NCBI RefSeq assembly: GCF_028748065.1
Contig: NZ_CP118166.1
Span: 325,501 to 389,500, forward strand
Direction: 5' to 3'
Source: Hyphococcus flavus
Lineage (GTDB): Bacteria > Pseudomonadota > Alphaproteobacteria > Caulobacterales > Parvularculaceae
Length of the DNA stretch: 64,000 bases
In this document: in pieces, positions 1 to 8,986 of the stretch
How the letters are laid out: the number at the start of each line of letters is the position of its first letter
Numbering within the stretch: the stretch's first letter is position 1
The notes under the pieces: generated by a model
Database searches by the model: none
What the model was told of the DNA's origin: nothing
Seen by the model: only the letters and a program-made list of their open reading frames with translations
Translations under genes and position numbers: made by a program

Positions 1-104
1 GCGAGTCTTATTGTGAGACGTTTACAGGTCGTCTATATTGCCAACCGCATGCTGTTCTTTGCGGATAAATGGGGACCAGAAGGGGAATACCTGAGGGGGA
101 TCAA

Positions 105-2351
105 GTGAGTAATTACGATCGACGCATCCGTTTGGCTGAATTGTCGGACGGTCATGGGGAAACACGCACGCTTCTCGCACGGCGCCGCAAATCGTTGCGC
201 TGGTGTTGCACCATTGCACATTGCGGTCTTGTCTTATGTTGCGGCTTTTCCTCAATCGCACCTGCACTCGCGAACTCCGAGGAAAGTCAATCGACCGAGA
301 GGGACGAGGGCGCTTCGCCCGAGACGATTATTGTCATCGGCAAACGCGAAAGCAAATCCACAGACGGCTACAAGCCCGAAACCGTCACCACCACCGGTCC
401 CTGGGGCGGGCGGTCGATCCAGGACGTTCCGTATTCCATCACCGTATTGCCGAGTGAATTCATCGAGAACACCGTCGCGCGCAATCTCGACTCCCTGTTC
501 ACTGCGAGCCCCCTCGTCCAGGCAGGCCAGTCCCAGGACGTCAACAACATTGCACAGGCGACGCTACGCGGCTTCAATGTCGCCAGAGCCTATGTCAACG
601 GCGTGCAAAACAACAATCTCGGCATGGGCGTGTTCGTCGAGGAAATCGGGCAGCTGGAGCTGCTCAACGGGCTGTCCGGCTTTCTGTATGGAGCAAGCCC
701 CGTCGGCGGCGTCATCAACTATCAGCTCAAACGGCCGACCGGGTATGATTTGCGCAACATAACGCTCGGCAATTACGGCGGCGAACAGTTTTACGCCCAT
801 GCGGATTTCGGCGGCGCTCTCGGCGCCGAGGGCCGTTTCGGCTACCGGCTCAACCTACTCTATCAGGACGGCGATACGCCAATCGACCACCAGTCGCTTC
901 AACGCAGCATGATCAGCGCCGCCGCCGATTGGCGCCCCACCGACGAGATGGCGCTGGAGTTTTTCCTGTCGGCGAAGGATTACAAACTCGACGGGCGCCA
1001 GTTTCAGTTTTTCCTGAACGGCAACGTCCCGCCCGCCATCGACGGATCGAAACTTTACGCCCCGAAAGACACTTATCTCGACGTCGAGTCCAAGGATGCT
1101 GGCGTGACCTTCGCCTATGCGCCCTCCGACGACTGGGCGATACGCGCCGCCTATGCCTTCAAGACGGATACCCGCTCGCTGGTCTATCCCCTTGGCAGCC
1201 TCCTGCCCGGCGATACGGAGTTCCAGTTCACCCTCTATGGCGGACGCAACGGGGCGAAAACCAACGGCGGATATGTCTATATCGATCACGCCTTCTCAAC
1301 GGGGCCGGTAAAACACCGTCTCACCGTAGGCGCCAACGGGCATTTCTTCGTCAACAGCCTCGCGATCCAGTCGAACGGCTTTCCCTCTTTCTTCTCCGCC
1401 CCTTACGTCTACGCCCTCGACGATCGCTCCGTCATCGACCTGCCGGTCCCCGACTGGGACATCGATGATTCCTATACGATCGTGAATGCAAGAAGCCGCA
1501 ATCTGAACGGGATTATTGGCGACGACATTGCGTTCGGCGAAAAATGGTCGATGCTGCTGGGGCTCAATCTGAGCAACATTCGCTCGGAAAGTTTCGACTT
1601 CGCGACCGGCGCGGCGCTGCCCGGCACGCTGTACGACGAAACGGCGCTCACGCCCACGGCCTCTCTGCTGTTCAAGCCGTTTGACAATTTGACCGCCTAT
1701 GCGAGCTACATGGAGTCGATTGAACAAGGCGCCATCGTCGGTCCGACCTACGCCAACGCCAACCAGATCCTGGCGCCGCTAACGAGTCAGCAGTTGGAGA
1801 TTGGCGCCAAGGCGAATCTCAAGGGCGTTCTTCTTTCCGCTGCGCTCTTCCAGATCGAAAAGGCGAGCGAGCGTTCCGACGACGGGACGATGACCGGCCG
1901 TTTTATCCAGGACGGGCTTCAGGTTCACAGAGGCCTTGAGCTCAGCGCGAGCGGCAAGCCTCTCAGGGAACTCAGCATCATCGCAGGGCTGACCCTGCTG
2001 GACGCCGAAATACGCGAAAGCGCCGATCCCGCACTCGAAGGGCGGCGGCCGAACTGGGTCGCGCAGAAAATCTTCAAGGTCTATGCGGAGTATTTCCCCG
2101 ATATCCTGCCCGGCGTGACCTTCACAGGCGGCCTCTACTACACCGGAGAACAATATCAGGATCCGCTCAACACCCGCACGATTCCGGATTACATACTTGT
2201 CGATGTCGGGGCGCGCTACAAAGCCAAGCTGCTCGGGGAGAACATCGTGATCCGCATGAACGTGACCAATGTCGGCGACAAGCGCTATTGGGCCGCGACC
2301 TCGCCCGGCGCGCCGCGAACGGTGGCGTTCTCGATTACCGGCGAGTTTTGA
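105..2351 (+). CDS. TonB-dependent siderophore receptor
   Basis: Outer-membrane receptor that imports an iron chelate using TonB/ExbBD energy. The start is taken as GTG at 105 because a GAGGGGG ribosome site lies just upstream; an in-frame ATG at 69 lacks one. A signal segment ends near APALA, followed by a TonB-box-like stretch (TIIVIGKRE) and the plug domain (RSIQDVPYSITVLPSEFIEN, YGASPVGGVINYQLKRPT), then a beta-barrel that ends in a C-terminal Phe. About 748 residues, normal for the family. It heads a same-strand row with binding protein, permease and ATPase genes, which supports siderophore rather than vitamin uptake. No convincing Fur box was found by eye in the 100 bases upstream. The exact ligand is unknown. 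Confidence 0.92.
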   Translation: MSNYDRRIRLAELSDGHGETRTLLARRRKSLRWCCTIAHCGLVLCCGFSSIAPALANSEESQSTERDEGASPETIIVIGKRESKSTDGYKPETVTTTGPWGGRSIQDVPYSITVLPSEFIENTVARNLDSLFTASPLVQAGQSQDVNNIAQATLRGFNVARAYVNGVQNNNLGMGVFVEEIGQLELLNGLSGFLYGASPVGGVINYQLKRPTGYDLRNITLGNYGGEQFYAHADFGGALGAEGRFGYRLNLLYQDGDTPIDHQSLQRSMISAAADWRPTDEMALEFFLSAKDYKLDGRQFQFFLNGNVPPAIDGSKLYAPKDTYLDVESKDAGVTFAYAPSDDWAIRAAYAFKTDTRSLVYPLGSLLPGDTEFQFTLYGGRNGAKTNGGYVYIDHAFSTGPVKHRLTVGANGHFFVNSLAIQSNGFPSFFSAPYVYALDDRSVIDLPVPDWDIDDSYTIVNARSRNLNGIIGDDIAFGEKWSMLLGLNLSNIRSESFDFATGAALPGTLYDETALTPTASLLFKPFDNLTAYASYMESIEQGAIVGPTYANANQILAPLTSQQLEIGAKANLKGVLLSAALFQIEKASERSDDGTMTGRFIQDGLQVHRGLELSASGKPLRELSIIAGLTLLDAEIRESADPALEGRRPNWVAQKIFKVYAEYFPDILPGVTFTGGLYYTGEQYQDPLNTRTIPDYILVDVGARYKAKLLGENIVIRMNVTNVGDKRYWAATSPGAPRTVAFSITGEF

Positions 2352-2433
2352 CCTCGTCCGGCATGGGGGCGCTTCGCTCATCCCGCCGCGATCCGCGACG
2401 GCGTTGCGCAAGGGCGCAGGCCGGACAAGTGAA

Positions 2434-3333
2434 ATGCACAAGCGGGGCATGAACCTCACGCGCCGGGCAGTGTTGCAGGGGATGAGCCTGCCTGCGCTCG
2501 CTGCCTGCGCTCCCGCTCCGGCTGGATTGTCCCGCGGCGGCGTCGCCGCGCTCGACTGGGCGCTCGCTGAAACCATGATCGCCCTCGGCGAGCCGCCCGC
2601 CGGCGTCGTCGCCGCCGCCGACTGGCGCCGCTTTGTCGTCGAGCCTGCCTTGCCTGATGGCGTCACCGATCTCGGCCTGCAACAGGAACTGAATTTCGAG
2701 CTCATTGCCGCATTGCGCCCGCGGCTCATTCTCATATCGCCGTTTCTGGAGCGCTTCAAACCGAAGCTTGACCGCATCGCGCCATCGGTCAATCTCTCGG
2801 TCTATGAACCCGCAGACACGCCGCTGGCCAACCGCATCAGGATTACCCGGAAGCTGGCCTCGCATATCGACGCCGAGCAAGCGGCTGACGCGTATATTTC
2901 CGCGCTCGACGCGTTGCGCGATGGGGCGGAAGCGCGTCTTTCCAGGCTGAAGCGACGGCCGGTGCTGCTTATCAGCTTTATCGACAATCGCCATGCGCGC
3001 GTTTACGGCGGAAGCAGTCTTTACGCCGATACGCTCGCCTGGCTCGGCCTCGAAAACGGCTGGAGAAAACCTGTGGGCTATTTCGGCTTCGCAACTGTAG
3101 GGCTGGAAGACCTCGCCACGGCAGCCGATGTCGAACTGATCGCGGTCGAACCCGTTCCGCCGGATATTTCACGAGCGTTGTCGTCAAGTCCGCTATGGAC
3201 CGAACTGCCCTTCGTCAGGGCCGGGCGCGAAGGACGCATTCCCCCGGTGTTCATGTTCGGCGCCCTGCCCTCCGCGCAACGCTTCGCCAAGCTGCTGCTC
3301 GCCTATCTGGAAACAAAATGGGACAGAGCTTGA
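2434..3333 (+). CDS. Iron-siderophore ABC transporter substrate-binding lipoprotein (FhuD-like)
   Basis: Periplasmic receptor that hands a ferric siderophore to the permease encoded next. The N-terminus shows a Tat-type motif (LTRRAVLQG) and a lipobox (LPALAAC), so it is probably a Tat-exported lipoprotein. The rest has the helical-backbone two-lobe pattern of FecB/FhuD proteins (ALRPRLILISPF, RPVLLISFIDNR). About 299 residues from ATG 2434; ATG 2449 (MNLTRR) is an equally possible start and neither has a strong ribosome site. It lies 82 bases after the receptor gene and its end overlaps the permease start by 16 bases, so translation is probably coupled. Confidence 0.9.
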   Translation: MHKRGMNLTRRAVLQGMSLPALAACAPAPAGLSRGGVAALDWALAETMIALGEPPAGVVAAADWRRFVVEPALPDGVTDLGLQQELNFELIAALRPRLILISPFLERFKPKLDRIAPSVNLSVYEPADTPLANRIRITRKLASHIDAEQAADAYISALDALRDGAEARLSRLKRRPVLLISFIDNRHARVYGGSSLYADTLAWLGLENGWRKPVGYFGFATVGLEDLATAADVELIAVEPVPPDISRALSSSPLWTELPFVRAGREGRIPPVFMFGALPSAQRFAKLLLAYLETKWDRA

Positions 3334-5315
3334 AACGGACGCTTGATCCAGGATTGTTGTCCGGCGCCTTGTCGGCCGCCGCGGTGATATTCGGCGCCAT
3401 TCTCTTGCGCGAGCCTTTGCAAACAAGTCTCGCTGCAGCTTCGGTTGAAGAGCAATTCGAGCGCCTCATATTGCTGCACGCGACTTTGCCGCGGATAACG
3501 ATGGCGATTCTCTGCGGCGCCGGGCTCGCCTTGTCGGGGACGATCCTTCAGCAAGTGCTTCGCAATCCCCTGGTCGCTCCCGACACGGTGGCGGTGAACG
3601 CCGGGGCAAGGCTCGCCCTCGCCCTTGCCGCCGTCCTGGCGCCAGGCCTGCTCGGGTTTGGCCGGGATCTCGTCGCAATCGCCGGCGCAGCCGTCACAAC
3701 CCTTCTCGTCCTCGCGATTGCAGGCTCGCGGCGATATTCGCCACTATCGATGATCCTCGCCGGTCTCGTGGTCAGTCTCTATTGCGGGGCGGCGTCAACC
3801 GTCCTTGTGCTGCTCAAGGACCGGTATCTGGTCGGTCTTTTCATCTGGGGCTCCGGCTCCCTGAGCCAGCAAAGCTGGGAGCCCGCCATTCAACTGGCGC
3901 TGCGGCTGCTGGCTTGCGGGCTCCCTCTCACGATGCTGATGCGCCCCCTGTCAGTCATGGACGCCGGTGAAGAGGCGGCGCACGCAGTCGGCGTGCCGGT
4001 CGAGCGGGTCCGGATCTTCGCGGTTGGGCTCGCCGTGCTGATGGCGGCGTTCGTCACAAGCGCGGTCGGCGTGATCGGTTTCATCGGCCTTGCCGCGCCC
4101 GCACTCGCAACTCTGTGCGGCGCCGAGCGATTTGTCGCGCGGTGCTTTTGGTCGACTATATTTGGCGCCCTGCTGCTTGTGGTCACAGACTTGGCGGTTC
4201 AGGTGATAGGTGGGGATGGCGGCGCCTTCATCCCCACCGGCGCGGTGACGGCGGTGATCGGATCTCCTCTTCTGCTTGTCTTCCTTTCGCGACTACGCTC
4301 CCACGAGCCGCAACTTCTTGCGGTCGATGCGAGCATGCCAGTGCGTGCGCCGCGTCCGGCCCTAAACGCGCCTGTGTGGGCCTTTCTTGCGGCGGGGGCT
4401 TTTCTTTGTCTCTGCTTCCTTCCGCTCATCGGCCGCGCGCCGGACGGAAGCTGGTTCATTCTGCCTGCCGGCATGTTCGGCGACGTCATGCCCTGGCGTT
4501 TGCCGCGCACGCTTGGCGCGGCGGGCGCCGGCGGCCTTCTCGCGATTGGCGGATACATCCTCCAGCGGGTGACGCAGAACCCGATGGCCAGCCCCGAAAT
4601 CATCGGCGTGAGCGCCGGCGCGATCATGGGCGCGGCCATTGTTCTCGCTCTGGGCGGCGCAGCCTCCGAAATCAGTCTCGGCCTTGCGGCCGCGGCAGGA
4701 TCGTTCGCGGCGCTAGTGTTCGTTCTCAACATTGCGTTTCGCGGACCGGCGGCACCCGAACGGATGCTGCTGGCGGGCGTCGCCCTGACGGCGCTCGTCG
4801 ACGCCGCCGTCGGCGTGTTTTCCGCTAGCGGCAATCCATCCGCTGTTCTCCTGCTCGCCTGGATGGCCGGCTCCGCCGGCGGCGTCGACATGACGATGGC
4901 GGCGAGCGCGTGCGCGGCGGCGCTGATCTTTCTCTGCGTCGCGTTGCTCGGTTCGCGCTGGCTCGCCGTCCTGCCCCTGGGAACGCCCGTCGCCGCCGGG
5001 GTCGGCGTGCGGGTTCCGCTCGCGCTGTCCTCTCTCTTCGCACTTGTCGCGGTGATGACAGCCATCGCAACCCCGGTGATCGGACCGTTGACCTTTGTCG
5101 GGCTGATGGCCCCCCATATGGTTCGCCTGCTAGGCGTCAGAAGCGCGCCGGCGGGCCTTGTCGCGAGCGCGCTGACGGGCGCCGCGCTGATGACGATCGC
5201 CGACAGCCTCGCGAGGACCATTGCGTTCCCGCTTCAACTGCCGACCGGCGTGCTGGCAAGCCTGATCTCCGGTCCCATTCTTCTTCTGCTAATCGCAAAG
5301 GGAAGGAAGCAATGA
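3318..5315 (+). CDS. Fused double FecCD-type iron-siderophore permease (FhuB-like)
   Basis: Inner-membrane permease of the BtuCD/FecCD class. Two homologous halves lie in one chain of about 665 residues, as in FhuB (about 660). Half 1 has GLALSGTILQQVLRNPLVAP and GVIGFIGLAAPALATL; half 2 repeats these as GGYILQRVTQNPMASPEIIG and GPLTFVGLMAPHMVRLLGV, which are the FecCD signature and the loop that contacts the ATPase. Many hydrophobic segments run throughout. The start is ATG 3318, inside the end of the binding-protein gene; a longer upstream reading frame only overlaps that gene in another frame. The stop overlaps the ATPase start (ATGA). The fusion means one gene supplies the whole channel. 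Confidence 0.93.
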   Translation: MGQSLKRTLDPGLLSGALSAAAVIFGAILLREPLQTSLAAASVEEQFERLILLHATLPRITMAILCGAGLALSGTILQQVLRNPLVAPDTVAVNAGARLALALAAVLAPGLLGFGRDLVAIAGAAVTTLLVLAIAGSRRYSPLSMILAGLVVSLYCGAASTVLVLLKDRYLVGLFIWGSGSLSQQSWEPAIQLALRLLACGLPLTMLMRPLSVMDAGEEAAHAVGVPVERVRIFAVGLAVLMAAFVTSAVGVIGFIGLAAPALATLCGAERFVARCFWSTIFGALLLVVTDLAVQVIGGDGGAFIPTGAVTAVIGSPLLLVFLSRLRSHEPQLLAVDASMPVRAPRPALNAPVWAFLAAGAFLCLCFLPLIGRAPDGSWFILPAGMFGDVMPWRLPRTLGAAGAGGLLAIGGYILQRVTQNPMASPEIIGVSAGAIMGAAIVLALGGAASEISLGLAAAAGSFAALVFVLNIAFRGPAAPERMLLAGVALTALVDAAVGVFSASGNPSAVLLLAWMAGSAGGVDMTMAASACAAALIFLCVALLGSRWLAVLPLGTPVAAGVGVRVPLALSSLFALVAVMTAIATPVIGPLTFVGLMAPHMVRLLGVRSAPAGLVASALTGAALMTIADSLARTIAFPLQLPTGVLASLISGPILLLLIAKGRKQ

Positions 5316-6124
5316 ACGAAATCCAGACTGAAGCACCGGCGCCGATAAGCGCCGCTGTCGAGATCAAGGCCGCCTCCGTGTCGATTGGCGATGTCAACCT
5401 GCTCGACAATATCGACATCCGATTGGCGCCGTTATGCGTCACCGGCCTGATCGGACCCAACGGCGCCGGCAAGTCCACTCTCGCAAAAGTCGTCGCGCGC
5501 CAGCTGTCGCTTTCTTCCGGCGAATGCAGGCTCGAAGGAAAACCCTATGACGCCTTCGGCGCGCGCGATTTCGCCCGCCGCATCGCATATCTTCCCCAAT
5601 CCATCCCCGTCGCCACCGGCCTGACCGTGCATGAGCTGGTCCGCACCGGACGATATCCGTGGCACGGCGCCCTTGGACAATTCTCCGCCGATGACCGCGC
5701 GGCGGTCGACGAGGCTCTAGCCATCACCGGCATGGACCAGCTTGCGGACCGTTCGACCGACACCCTCTCCGGCGGAGAACGCCAACGCTGCTGGATCGCA
5801 ATGCTTCTGGCGCAGCAGGCAAACGTCCTAATTCTGGATGAGCCAATTTCCGCGCTCGACATACGCTTTCAGATTGAAACGATGAACCTTGTGCGCAGCA
5901 TCTCCCGCATGCGCGCAGTTTCGATTCTGGTTATTCTGCACGACATCAATCTCGCGGCGCGCTATTGCGATGAAATCGTCGCCCTGAAGGAAGGCCGCGT
6001 CGCCTGGCGGGGACCGGCGGCCTCGCTCATCGACCCGGATGTGCTGGAGCCCATCTACGACGTCCGGATGACCGTCCACACCGCCGGGGTTGTGAAACTC
6101 GCGTTTCCAAAGCTCGCTGATTAA
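5312..6124 (+). CDS. Iron-siderophore ABC transporter ATP-binding protein (FhuC/FecE-like)
   Basis: ATPase that powers the FhuB-like permease. Visible motifs: Walker A GPNGAGKST near residues 48-56, the ABC signature LSGGERQR near 152, Walker B VLILDEP near 172, and the H-loop histidine in LVILHDINLAARYCDEI. About 270 residues, usual for the family. The start ATG 5312 sits behind GGAAGGA and overlaps the permease stop by four bases. It is the last gene of the four-gene uptake operon. Confidence 0.95.
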   Translation: MNEIQTEAPAPISAAVEIKAASVSIGDVNLLDNIDIRLAPLCVTGLIGPNGAGKSTLAKVVARQLSLSSGECRLEGKPYDAFGARDFARRIAYLPQSIPVATGLTVHELVRTGRYPWHGALGQFSADDRAAVDEALAITGMDQLADRSTDTLSGGERQRCWIAMLLAQQANVLILDEPISALDIRFQIETMNLVRSISRMRAVSILVILHDINLAARYCDEIVALKEGRVAWRGPAASLIDPDVLEPIYDVRMTVHTAGVVKLAFPKLAD

Positions 6125-6142
6125 ACGCAAACCGGATCCGGA

Positions 6143-6427
6143 TCACTTCCAGAACGGGCGATTGACCGTCATCAACACAATCCCCTTTTCCACAATCTGT
6201 TTTTCACAGTCGATCAGGGCGTCATTGTCCGCCATCAGCTTCCTACGCCAATCAGCCGCTGAGGTCTCCCATCGGGCGGGCAAGTCCTCGGCATCGTAAA
6301 ACCTGTCGACCAACTCTGTCAGATAACCGCGATATCGTGTCCATGCCGAATAGCATACATGCACATTTTTGCGAAATAGGTTTGACTGAGCAGCGTCCGG
6401 TCCGATTGCGCAAGGGCGTCCCATCAT
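6143..6427 (-). CDS. Small hypothetical protein, possibly a gene remnant
   Basis: A 94-residue frame converging on the siderophore operon. It has a plausible protein-like composition (aromatic and charged, ending in NRPFWK), but no ribosome site is visible at the start and I recognise no family. It lies at the edge of a degraded region, so it may be a remnant or a chance frame. Confidence 0.25.
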   Translation of the reverse strand: MMGRPCAIGPDAAQSNLFRKNVHVCYSAWTRYRGYLTELVDRFYDAEDLPARWETSAADWRRKLMADNDALIDCEKQIVEKGIVLMTVNRPFWK

Positions 6428-6720
6428 TCCGGCGACCGGGCCAAAGCCTCGCCGGAAATTCGTTGCGCGTCAATCGCATCGGACTGAAAGGGCGGAATGA
6501 CGATGCTGGCGGCGCGTGACTTCAGTATACCGATTGTATGCTGATACCCTGCGAGCTTCGCCGAAAGAATGGAAATCTTCCTTACGCCCTTCAGACCACC
6601 TTTCGAGATTCGAACGCCTGGAAAATTCCATTTGGATGAGCTATGCCAAGGGCGTTGAACAACGCTAACAACACAACTGGCTGATTTATCTGTATTTTTT
6701 ACCCCACTAACGTCCTATGT
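6428..6720. other. Region with no recognised gene
   Basis: No convincing coding region, RNA gene or repeat was seen. It lies between a doubtful small frame and the first copy of the dispersed repeat, and is locally more AT-rich than the flanking operons, as expected of degraded accessory DNA. Confidence 0.4.
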
Positions 6721-6812
6721 TCTGTAATAGCCCTCGAAATTCAGGCTTCGGCGCCTGACAATGGGTTCGATACGCATTCACGAAGTGGAGCCATTAACGC
6801 TTTGAAATCACG
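6721..6812 (+). repeat. Dispersed repeat, copy 1 (diverged)
   Basis: Contains GTTCGATACGCATTCAC (6765-6781) followed by a GAAGTGGAGCC segment. The same core occurs at 35644-35660 and 39983-39999 in the same orientation, with similar upstream sequence (GAAATTC, GCCTGACA). This copy diverges soon after the core. One reading frame, with EI followed by FDTHSR-GA-N, is shared by all three copies, so this may be a coding remnant. Confidence 0.7.
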
Positions 6813-6854
6813 CAGAAATTTCAAACGAACTTGCCTCGCATTATCGCGTGAATT

Positions 6855-7256
6855 TCACCACGCTAGCACTGCGCTACCAACTTGCTCAAAGTCGGCCCGC
6901 GAAATAGCGCTCCTGAAACGCGGCGTGGTGATTAGGAATACTGAATCGGTCCAAAAAAATGCGCCGACTTTGGCGGCCGTGTAATCGACGGCCCTGCGGA
7001 TAACCCGCTCAACGTTTTCAGCGCCCGCATCTCGAACCTCGCGCCATTCAGCGACGCGCTGACGGGAAACGCCGATTTCATCCATTTCCGAAACGTCCGC
7101 ACCACGGACATTTGACCGCTGACGCTGTTTCGCTAACGCGCCGTCCGCCTGCCCCTTATCGATCTCGTCGGCCATGCGCATTTCAGCGCGCACAATCATT
7201 CGCATACAGTCGGCTTGCGTTTCGTTCGCCGCCTTCGTGACTTTAGCGTAATGCAT
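6855..7256 (-). pseudogene. Fragment of a phage/plasmid-type helical DNA-associated protein
   Basis: The first part (MRMIVRAEMRMADEI, then VSEMDEIGVSRQRVAEW) resembles proteins from phages and plasmids in which a helical RAERR-GE segment is followed by a small HTH-like motif (LGVSKxQSSRWQ in relatives). The frame is open only from a TAG just upstream of residue 1. The C-terminal 40 residues no longer look like the family. I infer a decayed mobile-element gene; family assignment is by memory and moderate only. Confidence 0.4.
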
Positions 7257-7548
7257 CGCCGCCTGCGCCGCGCGCTGCGCCTATTGCCACGCTTCGTTCT
7301 TACAGAGCCTATGGTAAACTCTATAGGTAGTCCTGAGGCGGGACGAATAAATTGGGGTAAGATATTCCAACGAGTACTCATGCGGAGCGCAAACGCCGGT
7401 TATCAATCTATTTAGTCCTACTTTAGATTGCTACGCCGCATTGCGTTCCGTCACGGTACCGAGTTCTGAATTTTTCGGTGTCGGCGACCAGTCCTTCCAC
7501 GCATTCGTTGCGGGCCTATTGACGAAACCCCGATAGCGCAGCCACCTT
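7257..7548. other. Region with no recognised gene
   Basis: No supportable gene, promoter or repeat was seen. It separates the phage-type fragment from the transposase fragment and is presumably part of the same decayed segment. Confidence 0.4.
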
Positions 7549-7703
7549 TTATGTTACCGTGAGATCGCTGTCGATGGAAGGCCCAACTGGCCGGAGCCAT
7601 CCAATAGTGGAGGCCAGGTCGGCCGGGAGAATGGCGAGCGGGGCTGGCGGTCTGTAGCCTAGCGATGAATGAGGGCGCACCGAGTTGTAATGCCTGCGCC
7701 AAT
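7549..7703 (-). pseudogene. C-terminal remnant of an IS3-type transposase
   Basis: Read on the minus strand, the frame gives WRRHYNSVRPHSSLGYRPPAP and runs to a TAA at 7549. This matches the conserved end of IS3-family OrfB integrases (W-x-x-x-YN-x-x-RPHSSLGY-x-x-P). Everything upstream of about 7703 is missing, and a serine-hydrolase fragment on the other strand begins there. It is not a copy of the intact element at 25.2 kb, which reads RPHMALGN at this point. Confidence 0.8.
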
Positions 7704-7964
7704 GATCTGGTGCGCTACGCGACGTTCACGCCAGTGAAGCCGGAGCCATATGGGAGCAGCGCGACAAGTCACAACGGAGCGCTCACGGGAACCTGGACCG
7801 TGTTGCGCGAAAAGGGGGACGTGCGGGTCGCGATTCTTTTAAACGGATCGCCCCTTGACCGTAAGAAGTTTCCGCTTGAACCGCTCATTGACGAGCAAAT
7901 TGCGGCGACAAGCCAATGGCCGACGCGCAATCTCTGGTCGGAATACGGCTACCCGCAACAGTAA
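7704..7964 (+). pseudogene. C-terminal fragment of a serine hydrolase (beta-lactamase/esterase superfamily)
   Basis: About 86 residues with SHNGALTGTWTVLREKGDV, AILLN and a terminal AATSQWPTRNLW. This is the usual end of class-C-type serine hydrolases, where the H-x-G of SHNG stands for the KTG motif and is followed by a beta-strand. The catalytic SxxK half is absent. The fragment starts where the opposing transposase remnant ends, so an insertion followed by deletion probably destroyed the gene. It may be a lost relative of the serine hydrolases at 13-15.7 kb. Confidence 0.65.
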
Positions 7965-8174
7965 CGCCTAACTAAATTCGGGCGTCTCAAGCACTTGGCT
8001 TCAACTGAAGCCGAAACAGCTTTGGAGACACCGACATTGAAGTTGTCATAGCCGAATTCGACGCTGATTTTCCCAGTTACGGGGACTCCCGGCCCCGGAG
8101 CTGTTCGTCTCAACGCCCTCCTGCACCTGCTTCTCCGGCACTGAAGCCCGGGCAACCGGCGCGCATTTTGACGA
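7965..8174. other. Intergenic region, nothing recognised
   Basis: No gene was found. It lies downstream of the convergent hydrolase fragment and the SDR gene. A GC-rich stretch (GGGGACTCCCGGCCCCGG) is present but no clean terminator hairpin could be defined. Confidence 0.4.
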
Positions 8175-8963
8175 TTAAAATGAAAACGCCAAATGCGCGC
8201 CGGCGTCGACAAGCAGGGTCTCTCCGGTTACATGGCGCGCATCCGGCGACGCCAGAAACAATGCGGCGCCGCAAACATCTTCCGCCGTTGAGGCCTCTTT
8301 TAGCGGAACGGCGTCTTTAATGTGCTTGCGCAAGGAATCCATCTGATCAGCGGCAAGCCTCTTTGCAAACCACGGCGTATCGATAAATCCGGGACAGACC
8401 GCATTGACCCTGATTTTCGGCGCCAGCACGCGCGCCAGGCACAGCGTCATCGTGGTCAGCGCGCCTTTTGACGCTGCATAGGCGATGGAAGACCCGATGC
8501 CCGTAAGAGCGGCGATTGACGACGTGTTGACGACCGCCGCGCGCTTGGGCGCCGCTTCGAGCAGCGGCCGCGCGCCCCGCGTCATCTGATAGGCGCCGAC
8601 GACATTGACGCGATAGAGGCGCATGAAGTCTTCGCTGTTCAAGGCGCCAAGATCGCTCTGGTCCAACGCGACCGCCGTGACGCCTGCATTGTTGAACAAC
8701 GCATCGATGCGCCCGAAGGGCTCAGCGGCGGCGGCGATTTTCTTGCAATCCTCGTCATCGCCGACATCCCCCCGGACCAGGACCGCTTTAGCGCCCGCCT
8801 CCTCGACCAGCGCCGCAGTCTCGTCCGCCTCTTCGGCATTCGCGTGATAATTGATGATGACGGCCTCAGCTCCGCGCGCCGCAGCCCCTTGGGCGATGGC
8901 GCGCCCAAGCCCTGTCGACGCGCCCGTTACAGCGACAATGCAGTCGGCGAAGGTCTTTGACAT
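8175..8963 (-). CDS. Short-chain dehydrogenase/reductase (SDR)
   Basis: NAD(P)-dependent oxidoreductase of the classical SDR family, about 262 residues from ATG 8963 (ribosome site GGAAAGGG upstream). The cofactor motif TGASTGLG is at residues 13-20, NNAG at 91-94, catalytic Ser in the NTSS stretch near 148, and Y162-x3-K166. It is the last gene of a three-gene minus-strand operon (MFS, TauD-type oxygenase, SDR) with 23-24 base gaps. In that setting it probably oxidises an alcohol or reduces a ketone made during breakdown of the imported compound; the substrate cannot be read from sequence. Confidence 0.9.
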   Translation of the reverse strand: MSKTFADCIVAVTGASTGLGRAIAQGAAARGAEAVIINYHANAEEADETAALVEEAGAKAVLVRGDVGDDEDCKKIAAAAEPFGRIDALFNNAGVTAVALDQSDLGALNSEDFMRLYRVNVVGAYQMTRGARPLLEAAPKRAAVVNTSSIAALTGIGSSIAYAASKGALTTMTLCLARVLAPKIRVNAVCPGFIDTPWFAKRLAADQMDSLRKHIKDAVPLKEASTAEDVCGAALFLASPDARHVTGETLLVDAGAHLAFSF

Positions 8964-8986
8964 GGCGCCAGCCCTTTCCCGTTCCG

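Noticed and set aside
1-104. Fur box upstream of the siderophore receptor
   Set aside because: Looked for a GATAATGATTATCATTATC-like site; nothing close enough was found.
1779-2792. Long minus-strand frame opposite the receptor and binding-protein genes
   Set aside because: Spans two recognised plus-strand genes, low-complexity Arg/Ala composition, no family resemblance.
4199-5221. Long open frame of 340 residues opposite the FecCD permease
   Set aside because: Ala/Pro/Arg-rich antisense shadow of a GC-rich gene; the plus-strand frame has clear FecCD motifs.
6765-6781. tRNA-like sequence in the dispersed repeat (GGTTCGATACG resembles a T-loop)
   Set aside because: No acceptor stem, anticodon arm or CCA context; the same core occurs in two other non-tRNA places.
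7665-7703. ATG 7665 as start of an intact 99-residue gene
   Set aside because: The first 13 codons read the antisense of the transposase remnant; only the part after about 7704 resembles a serine hydrolase.
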